A stretch of DNA of 20,048 nt from an uncultured Paracoccaceae bacterium (lineage in GTDB: Bacteria > Pseudomonadota > Alphaproteobacteria > Rhodobacterales > Rhodobacteraceae): the NCBI GenBank assembly GCA_937907485.1, contig CALESR010000092.1, positions 1 to 20,048 on the forward strand, given 5' to 3'. Of this stretch, positions 6,046 to 15,708 are shown one piece after another; position 1 is the first letter of the stretch; every line of letters starts with the position of its first letter. Made by a program: the position numbers and the translations under genes. The notes beneath the pieces are model-generated. The model saw only the letters and a list, made by a program, of their open reading frames with translations. It ran no database searches and was not told the origin of the DNA.

Positions 6046-7440
6046 ATGGAAACCCGCGCCCAAGGGCTGATGAATCGCGAGGCTCAGGGTCATTGGGTCC
6101 GGCTGGAAACGCTGACCCGCGTGCGTTGGCTGGCCGCCAGTGGCCAGATCGCCGCCCTGCTGGCGACGCAATACCTGTTCGATCTGCAACTGCCGCTGGT
6201 GCTGTGTCTGTCGGTGGTTGGGGTCTCGGTCGCCTCGAACCTGCTCAGCCTGCGGATCTTTCCGCGCTCGAAACGGTTGTCGGAAACCGAGGCCCTGCTG
6301 ACGCTGATCTTCGACACGCTGCATCTGGCGCTGCTGTTGTTCCTGACCGGCGGACTGAACAACCCGTTTGCGCTGCTGATGATCGCCCCGGTGACCATCG
6401 CCGCGACCGCGTTGCAGACGCACTCGACGCTGATTCTGGGGGCGATAGCCGTGGCGCTCGCCACCTTCCTCGCCTTTGTGTTCGAGCCGTTGCATCTGGC
6501 AAGTGGCGCGCCCTTGATGATGCCTGACCTCTTTCGCTTTGGCTTTTGGCTGGCGCTGGTGACCGGGATCGCCTTTACCGGCCTCTATTCGCGCTCGATC
6601 GCCGCCGAGAAACACGCGCTGGCCGAGGCCCTGATGGCGATGCGGCTGGCCTTGGCGCGCGAGCAGAAGCTGACCGATCTGGGCGGCGTGGTCGCCGCCG
6701 CCGCGCATGAACTGGGCACGCCGCTGGCGACGATCAAGCTGGTGTCCTCGGAACTGATCGACGCGCTCGACGACCCCGAGCTGGCCGAGGACGCCCGGCT
6801 GATCCGCGAACAGGCCGACCGCTGCCGCGCGATCCTGCGATCGATGGGGCAGGCCGGCAAGGACGACCTGCATCTGCGCGCCGCGCCGCTCGAAGCCGTG
6901 GTGACCGAAGCCGCCGCACCGCACCGGGACCGGGGCCGCGTGGTGACGATCGAGGTCACCGGCGCCGACCGCATGCCCGATATCGACCGACGCCCCGAAA
7001 TCATCCACGGGCTGCGCAACCTGATCCAGAACGCCGTCGATTTCGCCCAGTCGCAGGTCTGGATCGACCTGCACTGGACCGAGGCCGAGATTTCGCTGCG
7101 CGTGCTCGACGATGGCCCCGGCTTTCCGCCGCATCTGCTGGGCCGTATCGGCGACCCCTATCTGCGTGACCGCCCGACGAGTGAACCGCGCAACACCGCC
7201 CGCCCTGAATACGAGGGGATGGGCCTGGGCCTGTTCATCGCCAAGACCCTGCTCGAACGCACCGGCGCCACCGTCCGATTCGGCAATTGCACCGGCCGGA
7301 CGCAGGCGCGCGGTGCGCTGGGCGACCGCTGCGGCGCCATGGCCGAGGTTTCCTGGCCGCGAAAGCTGCTCGAGGCCGACGCAAGGCGCGCTCTGGGCCA
7401 GAATACGCCGTTCCTGTCCGGTCTGGACCCCGCATCTTAA
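6046..7440 (+). CDS. regB: Redox sensor histidine kinase RegB/PrrB
   Basis: A 464-residue membrane histidine kinase that phosphorylates RegA. The N-terminal half holds about six membrane segments with the quinone-binding heptapeptide GGLNNPF (102-108). The H-box AAAAHELGTPLATIKLVSSE carries the phosphorylated H221. The redox cysteine is C260 in DRCRAILRSMG, matching the RegB cysteine known to form an intermolecular disulfide. The ATP domain has NLIQNAVDFA, DDGPGF and GMGLGLFIAKTLL. The start at 6046 is chosen because it aligns with the PrrB N-terminus as I recall it, and because the earlier ATG at 6010 overlaps the candidate -10 box. A good ribosome binding site is not obvious. Divergent from senC; the PAS gene follows after 73 bases. 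Confidence 0.96.
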   Translation: METRAQGLMNREAQGHWVRLETLTRVRWLAASGQIAALLATQYLFDLQLPLVLCLSVVGVSVASNLLSLRIFPRSKRLSETEALLTLIFDTLHLALLLFLTGGLNNPFALLMIAPVTIAATALQTHSTLILGAIAVALATFLAFVFEPLHLASGAPLMMPDLFRFGFWLALVTGIAFTGLYSRSIAAEKHALAEALMAMRLALAREQKLTDLGGVVAAAAHELGTPLATIKLVSSELIDALDDPELAEDARLIREQADRCRAILRSMGQAGKDDLHLRAAPLEAVVTEAAAPHRDRGRVVTIEVTGADRMPDIDRRPEIIHGLRNLIQNAVDFAQSQVWIDLHWTEAEISLRVLDDGPGFPPHLLGRIGDPYLRDRPTSEPRNTARPEYEGMGLGLFIAKTLLERTGATVRFGNCTGRTQARGALGDRCGAMAEVSWPRKLLEADARRALGQNTPFLSGLDPAS

Positions 7441-7513
7441 CGACGATTTAACCAATGCGACCGATTCCTGAAGTCATGCCCGAGTCTCTTTGGGTCGCTG
7501 ACGGGGTGGTTTC

Positions 7514-9073
7514 ATGCAGACGTCATTCGTTTTCGCACTGATCCTGGTCGGAACCTCGGCCCTGACCGTGCTGGGGATCCTGATGATCGTTGGCGCGCTT
7601 CGCCGCCCGGCGCGGCAGGCGAGCGCAACGATGGTGCCGGGGCAGGCCGCCGGGTTCCTCTTTGACGGCCAGACGCTGATCGACACCAATACGCGCGGCG
7701 CCTCGCTGATGGACACACTGCGCGCCAGCGGCGAAGGGACCGACTGGCAGCGCCTGACCCGGTTTCTGGCCGGCGATTTTCCCTCGCTGCATGCCGTGCT
7801 GGCCGACATTCCCAGCCGCCGCCACGCCACCCTGCCCGCCGCCGACGGCCGCGCGCTGGATCTGGTGATCGACTGGCTGGACGGCGTGCTGCGGCTGACC
7901 TTGGTCGAAACCGCCGACGAGGATGGCGCGATCCAGCTCGACAGACTGAGTTTTCGCGCCATGCAGGAGGAACTGGTCCTGCTGCGCCAGATCACCGAAT
8001 CCGCGCCGATGCTGCTCTGGCGTGAGGGGCCGCGGGGCGAGGTGACATGGGCCAACAGCGCCTATCTCAAGCGCGCCGCCGAGTCGCGCGAAGGGGCGGG
8101 CCGGGTCTGGCCGCTGCCCTCGCTGTTCCCGGTCACCGAAGGCGCCGTCCGCCGCGTCAGCCTGATGGCGGCGGGCGGCGCGCGCTCGTCGTGGTTCGAC
8201 GTCGCGCGAATCGAGGCCGACGGCGGCGCGTTGGCCTATGCCATGCCCGCCGACGAGGCCCAGCATGCCGAGCGCACCAAGCGTGATTTTGTCCAGACCC
8301 TGACCAAGACCTTTGCCACCCTGCCGATCGGCCTCGCCATCTTTGACCGCACGCGGCGGCTGCAGGTGTTCAACCCCGCGCTGACCGATCTGACCGGGCT
8401 GGAGCCGGAATTCCTGCTGTCACGCCCCGGGATCGAGGGCTTTCTCAACCGGATGCGCGACAAGCATGTCCTGCCCGAACCCCGCGATTACCGCACCTGG
8501 TCGCGCCGCCTGCTGGAAATCGAAACCTCGGCCAATGCCGGCAATTTCGAGGAAACCTGGTCGCTGCCCACTGGCCAGACCTTCCGGGTCAGCGCCAACC
8601 CGCACCCGGACGGCGCGCTGGCCTTCCTGATCGAGGACATCACCTCGGAAACCCATCTCACCCGCAATGTCCGGGCCGAAATGGACACCAGCCAGTCGGT
8701 GCTGAACCAGATCGACGACGCCATCGCGGTCTTTGCCTCGAACGGGCAACTGGTGCTGACCAACACCGCCTTTTCGCAACTCTGGACCTTGGAAGGCGAG
8801 GACTCGCTGGCTGCCGTCACCCTGTCCGAGGCGCTGGAAAACTGGCGCGAGGTCAGCGAGGACTCGGACCTCTGGAGCCGGATCGCCACCCTCGCGCGCC
8901 CCGGCCAAAGCGACCGCAACCCGGTGCGCGGCCCGATGCGGATGACCGACGGCGAAACCCTGCGCGTCGAAGCGCGGCGCACATCGACCGGCGCGCTGAT
9001 GATCTCGTTCACCCCGGAAGACGCCCCTCTGGCCAAGTCTCCGCGCGCGCAGGTCCTTCGGGCCTCCGCCTGA
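7514..9073 (+). CDS. Membrane-anchored multi-PAS protein without kinase domain
   Basis: The 519-residue product has one N-terminal membrane helix (about 5-28) and then a variable segment. Three PAS-like domains follow, at about 145-245, 262-375 (LPIGLAIFDRTRRLQVFNPALTDLTG) and 393-500 (IDDAIAVFASNGQLVLTNTAFSQLW). A helical connector lies before the last two. It ends without any H-box, ATP-binding domain, cyclase or phosphodiesterase domain, so output must be by protein contact. Rhodobacterales carry a PAS protein called DivL that acts on the CckA-ChpT-CtrA pathway, and I recall it being encoded close to regB in Rhodobacter; this gene may be that protein, but the link is inference. It lies 73 bases after regB, with only a G-rich stretch before the ATG. 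Confidence 0.8.
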   Translation: MQTSFVFALILVGTSALTVLGILMIVGALRRPARQASATMVPGQAAGFLFDGQTLIDTNTRGASLMDTLRASGEGTDWQRLTRFLAGDFPSLHAVLADIPSRRHATLPAADGRALDLVIDWLDGVLRLTLVETADEDGAIQLDRLSFRAMQEELVLLRQITESAPMLLWREGPRGEVTWANSAYLKRAAESREGAGRVWPLPSLFPVTEGAVRRVSLMAAGGARSSWFDVARIEADGGALAYAMPADEAQHAERTKRDFVQTLTKTFATLPIGLAIFDRTRRLQVFNPALTDLTGLEPEFLLSRPGIEGFLNRMRDKHVLPEPRDYRTWSRRLLEIETSANAGNFEETWSLPTGQTFRVSANPHPDGALAFLIEDITSETHLTRNVRAEMDTSQSVLNQIDDAIAVFASNGQLVLTNTAFSQLWTLEGEDSLAAVTLSEALENWREVSEDSDLWSRIATLARPGQSDRNPVRGPMRMTDGETLRVEARRTSTGALMISFTPEDAPLAKSPRAQVLRASA

Positions 9074-9102
9074 AACGAAACGCCGGGCCTCTCGGCCCGG
9101 CG
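9072..9102 (-). terminator. Intrinsic terminator between convergent genes
   Basis: A perfect 9-bp stem (9081-9089 with 9094-9102, CGCCGGGCC) with a TCTC loop. On the minus strand it is followed by TTTCGTTTC, a T-rich tail, so it best fits the end of trxA. On the plus strand the tail is poor, but the stem lies 8 bases after the stop of the PAS gene and may slow that transcript as well. Confidence 0.7.
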
Positions 9103-9127
9103 CTTGGCATTCGAGACGCGAGCGCCC

Positions 9128-9448
9128 TCAGATCGACGCGTCGATCCAGCTTTGCAGCGCGGCCTTCGGCGCGGCGCCGACCTTGTTGGCGACAATCTTG
9201 CCGTCCTTGACGAGGAACAGCGCCGGAATGCCGCGGATACCCATCGCTGCGGTCACCTGCGGGTTCTCGTCGACGTTGACCTTGGCAATCTTCACCCGGC
9301 CCGCATACTCGATCGACAGCTCTTCCAGCGCCGGGCCGATCTGCTTGCACGGGCCGCACCATTCGGCCCAGAAATCGATGACGACGGGAAGCGTGCTGTT
9401 GCGCACTTCGGCATCGAAGGTGGCGTCGGTAACGGGAACGGTGGCCAT
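9128..9448 (-). CDS. trxA: Thioredoxin
   Basis: A 106-residue classical thioredoxin, the general cytoplasmic disulfide reductase recycled by thioredoxin reductase. The active site FWAEWCGPCKQIGP and the cis-proline segment GIPALFLVKDG are intact, and the length is normal. The start at 9448 is supported by CAGGAGA about 5-6 bases upstream; the longer frame to 9562 runs back over the end of addA without family resemblance. It lies 46 bases downstream of addA on the same strand with no strong promoter visible between, so it may be read from the addAB transcript. It ends at a terminator shared with the convergent PAS gene. Confidence 0.96.
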   Translation of the reverse strand: MATVPVTDATFDAEVRNSTLPVVIDFWAEWCGPCKQIGPALEELSIEYAGRVKIAKVNVDENPQVTAAMGIRGIPALFLVKDGKIVANKVGAAPKAALQSWIDASI

Positions 9449-9494
9449 GGGGATCTCCTGAATGGTCCGAGGGCGGCGGTCTTGCTGCCGCAAC

Positions 9495-12400
9495 CTAAGA
9501 AGCCCCCAGTGCCGGGTCAAGGGCGGCGCGACCCAGTGCCGCGTCCAGACTGGCGGCATCAAGGCGCATCAACTGCCCGGTTGCTGTCCACAAGAGCGCG
9601 ATTTCCACCCGCCGACCGGGGTAAACCGCGCGTAAAAGGTGGGCATAGGCGGCCATTTGCCGCAACACCCCCTCAGGCACCTGATCCGCAGTCGGAGGCA
9701 CCACCCTGTTCGATTTGAAATCGACGGCCAACACGGTGTCCGGCGCAATCAGCAGCCGATCAATAACCCCCCACATCGGCCGCCCGTTCCAGTCACCTGT
9801 CAGCGCGACTTCGACCAGCGCTTCGCCCCCCAGGACCGGGCGAAGCTCTGGGTTGTCGAGCAGCGCCTGCACCTCGGCCAGACAGTCGACGCCCTTAGGC
9901 TGACCCGCGATCAGCGCCGCGCCCAGTGCCCCGGGGTCATCGGCGCGCGGCAAGTCTTCGAGCAGACGGTGGATCAGCCGCCCGCGGGCCAAGGCCACCT
10001 CGGTCTCGGCTCCCTCGCCCGGGAGCGCCTTGGCGCCACCCAGCCCCGACGGTGTCATCGGCGCCTCCCTTTGCCCAACCTCGGGCAGGTCCGGCAGCGT
10101 GATTGCACTCGCCGGGGCGTCCGGTCGCCGGGATGCGACCTCGGTCTCCGGCCAGTCCCCATGCTGGTGGCGTAACCCCGACCCGGTCGGCGTTTTCAGC
10201 GGCAGCGGCGCCAGCGCCCGCAAGGCCTCGGTGACCCGCGCATACCAACTGTCGGGCGCCTCGACATCCCCTGCGCCGCACAGGATCAACCAACGCTCAG
10301 CCCGGGTGAGCGCGACATAGAGCAGGCGATCCCCCTCCTCCTCGCGCCGCTGCGTCGCCTCGGCATCCGCGGCCAACTGCGCCTCGACCGCCTGCGCCTT
10401 GATCGCCCGCAGAATCGGCGTGCCCGAGGCGTCAACAATGACCGAACCCCTCGGCGCCTTGCGCTCGGCGGTATCGGGCAGGATCACCACCGGCGCCTCG
10501 AGTCCCTTGGCCCCGTGCACGGTCATCACCCGCAACCGCCGCCCGGCCGATTCCGACTGCCGCTTGATCTCGGTGTCCGAGGCGGCCAGCCAACCCAGAA
10601 AGCCGTCCAGCGTCGGCACATGCTCGGCCTCATAGGTCAGCGCCAATTCGACAAAGGCTTCGATGGCCTCGCCCACTTCGTCGCCGAACCGCGCCCGGAT
10701 CCGCCGCCGCCCGTCATGCCGGGTCAAGATGCGCTCGATCAATTCAAAGGGTCGCAGAAAGTCGACCTGATCGCGCAAGTCCTGCAACAGATCGCGGATT
10801 TCGGCATGTTTAGGGTCTGTTCTGAGGCGCTCCCACAGGAACCCCTTGCGCCCATAGGCCAGCCGGAACAGCGCATCCTCATCCAACCCGAACAGCGGCG
10901 AGCGCAGGGCGACAGCCAGCGACAGGTCATCCTCGGGCAACGCCAGAAACCGCAGCAGCGCGATCAGATCCTGCACTGCCAGTTCGTCCCCCAGAACCAG
11001 CCGGTCCGCACCGGCAATCGCCAGACCCTGCGCCTTGCAGGCCCGGATCAGCGCGTTGAACAGCGGCCCGCGTCGGCGCACCAGAATCAGGACATCGCCC
11101 TCATGCAGCGCCCGCAGCCCCTCGCGGGTCTCGATCCGCTCGCCGCGGTCGATCATCGCGCGAATCTGCGCCGCAATCTGTCCCGCCAGCAGGATCTCTG
11201 GATTGTCCGGCGCCAGGCGATCCAGCGGGCTTTCCCAAGCGGTCTCGGCGGGTTTGTCGGCGGCAGGCACACCGGGCCAGAGGTCAACCCGCCCGGCCAT
11301 CGCGGGCCGAAAGGCGATATGCTGCGGTGCGCCGCCCAGGCCCGCGGTGCGTGTGCCGAAACACTGGTCCACCAAGCGAAGAATGGCGTCAGAGGACCGG
11401 AAGGAATGCAACAGTTCCAGCCGGTTCAGGTGCTGCCCCACCGCCGCCAGCCTGTCCGAAAAGCGGCTCTGTGCACGCTCGAATCCCTGCAGATCGGCGC
11501 CCTGAAAGGAATAAATCGACTGCTTGCGGTCCCCCACGACAAAGATCGTGCGCGGCGTGTCGCGTGCACCCTGCCCGGCGGTGAACTCTTGCGTCAGCAA
11601 GTCGATCACTTGCCATTGTTCGGGGCTGGTATCCTGCGCCTCGTCGATCAGGATGTGGTCGATTCCACCGTCGAGCTTGAACAACACCCATTGCGCCACC
11701 GCGCTGGAGCCCAGCAAGCGCCGGGCCAGCCGGATCAGGTCGTCGAAATCGAGCCAGCCGCGCCGCGCCTTGGCCGCGTCCATCGCTGGCAACCAGAGCC
11801 GCGCAAATCGGTGCAAGGCCTCGGCCATCCGCTGCGACTCCAGCGCCAAACGCAGCCGTCGCGTGGCCTCCACGCGCTCGCCCAGATCATCGAGCGCATC
11901 CAGATCATCGGGGCCGATAAGCGGCTGCGTGGCCTTGGTCACGTGCTTTCCGGTTTTCGCCGTGAACGGCGCCGCACCGGATTGCGTCAGCAGTGCGGAC
12001 TCCAACCGCTCCAGTGCCTCCAGATCCGCCTCGCCGATCAGGGCCAGTTTGTCGGCCAGTTTGACGTCATTGACACTCCCTGACCGCAGTCTTGGCGCCA
12101 AACGCGCGAACAGGTCCACCTCATCCCCGGTAAAGACCTGCGCGATAAGACCGGCCTCGGTCTGACCCGCCGGCAGGTCGAACAGCCCGTCGAGGTCGGG
12201 CATTTCGCCCTGAAAAGCGTCTCTATGCTTGCCGATATCGGCGAGGAGTGACCCAAAACTCCCCTCGTCCAGACGCCGCATCAAGGCCCGCATCGTTTCG
12301 GCCTCCGCCCCGCGCGAGAACCGGTCGAGCACTTCGATCCGCAATTGCTGCAGGCTGCGCTCATCGGCCTCGGCAAAGTCGGGCGCGACGGCCGCCTCGA

Positions 12401-12797
12401 GCGGGAAGCGCCGCAGCAGCGACGAACAAAAGGCGTGGATCGTCTGGATTTTCAACCCGCCCGGCGTCTCGATGGCACGGGCAAACAATCGTCGAGCGCG
12501 CGGTAACAGGTCGGTCTGGTCCGGCACCTCGCCCATTTCGGCCAGCGCCGCGCGCAACTCTGCGTCCGGCAACATCGCCCAGCCCCCCAACCGCTGAAAC
12601 AGCCGGTTCTGCATCTCGCTGGCCGCGGCCTTGGTATAGGTCAGGCAGAGGATACGCTGCGGCGGTGTCCCGTGCAGCAACAAGCGCGCCACCCGGTCGA
12701 TCAGAACCTTGGTCTTACCCGATCCGGCATTCGCCGACAGCCAGGTCGAGGCATCGGGTTCGGCCGCGCGGATCTGGTTCAGCGTGGCGTCATCCAT
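9495..12797 (-). CDS. addA: Double-strand break repair helicase-nuclease AddA
   Basis: The 1100-residue catalytic subunit of AddAB, which processes DNA ends for recombination in place of RecBCD. Superfamily 1 helicase motifs are complete. Walker A is SANAGSGKTK with K28; then come LCLTYTKAAASEM, the DEAQD box at about 384-388, VGDRKQSIYSFQGA at about 421-434, LHSFRSS, MTVHGAKGLEAPVV and LLYVALTRAE. The C-terminal RecB-type nuclease shows WGVIDRL and VDFK at about 1025-1028, followed by QMAAY. The start at 12797 gives an 8-base overlap with the end of addB, so the two are probably translationally coupled. trxA follows 46 bases downstream. Confidence 0.96.
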   Translation of the reverse strand: MDDATLNQIRAAEPDASTWLSANAGSGKTKVLIDRVARLLLHGTPPQRILCLTYTKAAASEMQNRLFQRLGGWAMLPDAELRAALAEMGEVPDQTDLLPRARRLFARAIETPGGLKIQTIHAFCSSLLRRFPLEAAVAPDFAEADERSLQQLRIEVLDRFSRGAEAETMRALMRRLDEGSFGSLLADIGKHRDAFQGEMPDLDGLFDLPAGQTEAGLIAQVFTGDEVDLFARLAPRLRSGSVNDVKLADKLALIGEADLEALERLESALLTQSGAAPFTAKTGKHVTKATQPLIGPDDLDALDDLGERVEATRRLRLALESQRMAEALHRFARLWLPAMDAAKARRGWLDFDDLIRLARRLLGSSAVAQWVLFKLDGGIDHILIDEAQDTSPEQWQVIDLLTQEFTAGQGARDTPRTIFVVGDRKQSIYSFQGADLQGFERAQSRFSDRLAAVGQHLNRLELLHSFRSSDAILRLVDQCFGTRTAGLGGAPQHIAFRPAMAGRVDLWPGVPAADKPAETAWESPLDRLAPDNPEILLAGQIAAQIRAMIDRGERIETREGLRALHEGDVLILVRRRGPLFNALIRACKAQGLAIAGADRLVLGDELAVQDLIALLRFLALPEDDLSLAVALRSPLFGLDEDALFRLAYGRKGFLWERLRTDPKHAEIRDLLQDLRDQVDFLRPFELIERILTRHDGRRRIRARFGDEVGEAIEAFVELALTYEAEHVPTLDGFLGWLAASDTEIKRQSESAGRRLRVMTVHGAKGLEAPVVILPDTAERKAPRGSVIVDASGTPILRAIKAQAVEAQLAADAEATQRREEEGDRLLYVALTRAERWLILCGAGDVEAPDSWYARVTEALRALAPLPLKTPTGSGLRHQHGDWPETEVASRRPDAPASAITLPDLPEVGQREAPMTPSGLGGAKALPGEGAETEVALARGRLIHRLLEDLPRADDPGALGAALIAGQPKGVDCLAEVQALLDNPELRPVLGGEALVEVALTGDWNGRPMWGVIDRLLIAPDTVLAVDFKSNRVVPPTADQVPEGVLRQMAAYAHLLRAVYPGRRVEIALLWTATGQLMRLDAASLDAALGRAALDPALGAS

Positions 12798-15708
12798 CGG
12801 CGCCCCCAACGATGATCGTCTGGACAGGGTCCGAATCCTCCCACTCGCCCCGCCGGGCGAGCGCGTCATACTCGCCCGCGTACGCCTCCAGTTCGACGGC
12901 GCGCCGGGATGTGAACCCCTGTTCCGGCCTGCGATACGTGTCTATCAAGGCCAAAAATGCAGCTCTGTGTCCGGCCAGCGACTCGGCATCCGTAGGCGAG
13001 TCGCGCTGATCAAAGCGGGAACCAAGGCCGATGAACTTCGCCCCGGCGACCTCGGCAGGGCCAAGTCCAAAGGCGTCATCCTCGACCATCAACGCCAGCA
13101 GGAAGAGTTGCTTGTTGAAGAATTTGATCTGCTTGTCCCCCGGAAGCGAGCCGGTCTTGTAATCAAAGAGCCAAAGGCGGCCGTGCGGATCCGCGTCGAT
13201 CCGGTCCGGCTTGCCGGTCAGGGCAAAGGGCGGCGACCCCAGGGTCATCGTGCCTTTCTTTTCCATGAGCACCGGACGGCTGTTGAGCCCCGCGTTCCAG
13301 GCAACAAAGCCCGCAGCCACCCGTTCCAGCCGCGCCAACCAATGCGCCCGCGTCGCCTGCCAAGGACATTCTTGGGCAAGAACCGTCTCTGCGATGGCAA
13401 AAAATGCCTGTAAGGACCCGGGCGTCCCCGGCGGGTGGTCGCGGACATAAAGGTCGGGAATGCGGTGCAGCGCGGTGCCCCGCTGGCGCGCATCGGCCTC
13501 GGGCGCCAAGGGGTCGAGCGGGCGCAGGCGCAGGATGGACTCGGCATAGATGGCAAAAGGATCGCGGATCAGTGTCTCGATACGCGTAACCGAAAGGTCG
13601 TTGAGTCGCGCGCTGGCAGGTGGCGCGGGCGCCGGACGGGGGTTGCGCCGCGCGGCGGCGGGGGGCACGCCGGACAGATCGGCCTCATACGCATCCGCCA
13701 GACGCAGCCATTCGCTGCCACGCGCGCGCATGTCGGCCAAAGCCGCGGCTCCGCGCTGCGCTGGCAAGCCAGCGATCAGATTCGTCAATCGGTTCAGCCA
13801 GCGCGACGGAATGGTTTCAGCCTCGGCGTTGCGGCGGGCGCGAGACAGGACAACCTCGGGTGCACCGATGGCTTGCTGAAAATCGTGGGCCGACAGGCCG
13901 ATCTGGCGTTCGGGCAACAACAACCCGGCATCCAGCCGCATCTGACGGTTGAACCAAGGGTCGGGCTGGGCCGACGAGGGCCAAACCCCCTCGTTCAACC
14001 CACCCAGAACGACCAGATCCGCGCCCTGTGCCCGCGCTTCGAGAGTGCCCCAGATCATCACACCGGGGTGGCTTTGCCCGGCTTCTCGGACCTCAGCCCC
14101 CACAAAAAGAGTCTCTAACAAGGCGGAATAGTCGATCGATGTCAGGCGCCCGCCATAGGCGGCGTCAGCGTCCAGCGAGTCGAACAGCGTGCGGGTGTCG
14201 TCGCCGGCCTGCGTTTTCCAGAGCTCCCCGGTATCGGCCCCCGCGGGCCCGGCGGCGAGGTGCGTGATGATGTGCCGATGCGCCGCGACCCAGTCGGTGA
14301 GTGGCTGTTCGGCGGGAAAATCGAGCGCGCGCACAATGCCAATCACCCAGGCCGCCCAGTCACGACGGTCTTCGGCCCGCTCGGCCCAGGGCAGCAGCCA
14401 TTCGGGTTGCGGAAAGGGGATCGCCTTGGCGCGCAGGTGCAGTTCAAGGTCGCGCGTTTGGCGCAGGTGGGGGCCCCGGTCGGTTGCGGAGTGGGCGATA
14501 GGGTGCTTGAGCAGTGTGATGAGCGCCTCGGCCGTCGCGCCTGACGCCATGAGCGCGGCGCTCTGCCGCAAGAACCGGCCGGGCGCAGACAGCGACAGCG
14601 GGCGTCCGGCGCTGTCATCGGGTCGCAGGTGCCAGCGATCCAGAACGGCGGTCACCCGCCGCGCCAAAGTGCGGTCCGGCGTAATCAGAGCCGCTTTCTT
14701 GCCCGCAACCGCAGCGTCGCGCAGCCTGAGGGCAATCGCCAGCGCCTCGTGCCGGGGGCTCGCGGCCTCGATCAGGGACAGCCCGCGTGTGGCATGGACC
14801 ATGTCGCCCAGACGCGGCCCCTCGTGCAGCCATTGGTCGGTGACAGGTGCGGGGCGCAGCGCCAAGGACACCAACGCATTGCGCGCCGGATCGGGCGGTG
14901 GCGTCGCGGTCCATGGCTGAACCTCCTGCGCAACCACACCCATCGCACCCAAGAGGCGGGCGAACCGGAACTGCGGATGGTCTTCGTCCTGCAGTGGGTC
15001 GCTCAAACCCTGCCAAACCTCGGCCGGCATGGCGGCGTCTAAGCCGGGCAAGACCACCGCGCCCTGCGGCAGGCGCGCGACGGCCTGCATCAGCAGCGCC
15101 GTTGGCCCGCGCGAGCCGGTTGACCCGGCAACGATCACCGGATGCTGTGGCGGGCGCAGCGCCCAGTCCGCCGATATCCGCTGCACAGCCTCGCGCAACT
15201 GGGCCTGCGCCCCCTGCGTCGGCCCCAGAAACCGGGCGACCAACCGAATGAACCGCAGCGAACGCTCCCAATGCAGCGAGTGCTGGCTGACATCCAGTCG
15301 GTGCAGCACATCGAGCGAAACACCCTCGCCGTGCATCTCGTCCAGCAGGGAAAACAGGCTCTCGGCCAGCGAAAAGGCGGCGGCGGGCGGGCCCAGATCG
15401 GGCTCTGCCGCGAGGAGTTGGCGGATCAGTTGCGCCAGTTCCAGCCGGATCCGCAGGGCGGTGCCCGGCGCCTCGCCGCCCAGATCCGTGATCAGCCGGA
15501 TGCGCGGCAGAAACCCCGGCCCCTGCGCGATCAAGGCGTCGCGCAGGCGCGCCTGCATGCGCGCGGTGTTGACCAGAACCTCGACGCGGGCCATGGCCTC
15601 GGGCGGCTGCCCGGCCAGACGCGCGCGCAGGCCCTGCGCCAGAAGTGTCGGAAAATCGGCGCCGGGCGGCAAGGCAAAGACGCGGGCGCCCTGTGAGGGT
15701 TCAAACAT
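12790..15708 (-). CDS. addB: Double-strand break repair protein AddB
   Basis: The 972-residue partner of AddA. The N-terminal half resembles an inactivated helicase; the segment where a Walker A motif would lie (VEVLVNTARMQARLRDALI) has no GKT. Later helicase-like segments such as VVLGGLNEGVWP are kept. The C-terminal nuclease domain has GTALHRI, GKPDRID and FDYKTG with D849 and K851, followed by KQLFLLAL. Only one cysteine is visible in the whole protein, so the four-cysteine iron-sulfur site of the Bacillus protein is missing. The ATG at 15708 is used; a TTG six bases upstream is also in frame. The gene overlaps tsaE by 8 bases upstream and addA by 8 bases downstream. Confidence 0.95.
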   Translation of the reverse strand: MFEPSQGARVFALPPGADFPTLLAQGLRARLAGQPPEAMARVEVLVNTARMQARLRDALIAQGPGFLPRIRLITDLGGEAPGTALRIRLELAQLIRQLLAAEPDLGPPAAAFSLAESLFSLLDEMHGEGVSLDVLHRLDVSQHSLHWERSLRFIRLVARFLGPTQGAQAQLREAVQRISADWALRPPQHPVIVAGSTGSRGPTALLMQAVARLPQGAVVLPGLDAAMPAEVWQGLSDPLQDEDHPQFRFARLLGAMGVVAQEVQPWTATPPPDPARNALVSLALRPAPVTDQWLHEGPRLGDMVHATRGLSLIEAASPRHEALAIALRLRDAAVAGKKAALITPDRTLARRVTAVLDRWHLRPDDSAGRPLSLSAPGRFLRQSAALMASGATAEALITLLKHPIAHSATDRGPHLRQTRDLELHLRAKAIPFPQPEWLLPWAERAEDRRDWAAWVIGIVRALDFPAEQPLTDWVAAHRHIITHLAAGPAGADTGELWKTQAGDDTRTLFDSLDADAAYGGRLTSIDYSALLETLFVGAEVREAGQSHPGVMIWGTLEARAQGADLVVLGGLNEGVWPSSAQPDPWFNRQMRLDAGLLLPERQIGLSAHDFQQAIGAPEVVLSRARRNAEAETIPSRWLNRLTNLIAGLPAQRGAAALADMRARGSEWLRLADAYEADLSGVPPAAARRNPRPAPAPPASARLNDLSVTRIETLIRDPFAIYAESILRLRPLDPLAPEADARQRGTALHRIPDLYVRDHPPGTPGSLQAFFAIAETVLAQECPWQATRAHWLARLERVAAGFVAWNAGLNSRPVLMEKKGTMTLGSPPFALTGKPDRIDADPHGRLWLFDYKTGSLPGDKQIKFFNKQLFLLALMVEDDAFGLGPAEVAGAKFIGLGSRFDQRDSPTDAESLAGHRAAFLALIDTYRRPEQGFTSRRAVELEAYAGEYDALARRGEWEDSDPVQTIIVGGADG

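Noticed and set aside
6007..7455. Long minus-strand open frame across regB
   Set aside because: Its product is Gln/Arg-rich with no family resemblance and is the antisense of regB.
10515..12083. Long plus-strand open frame of over 500 codons
   Set aside because: It is antisense to addA, which has complete helicase motifs; long shadow frames are common in high-GC DNA.
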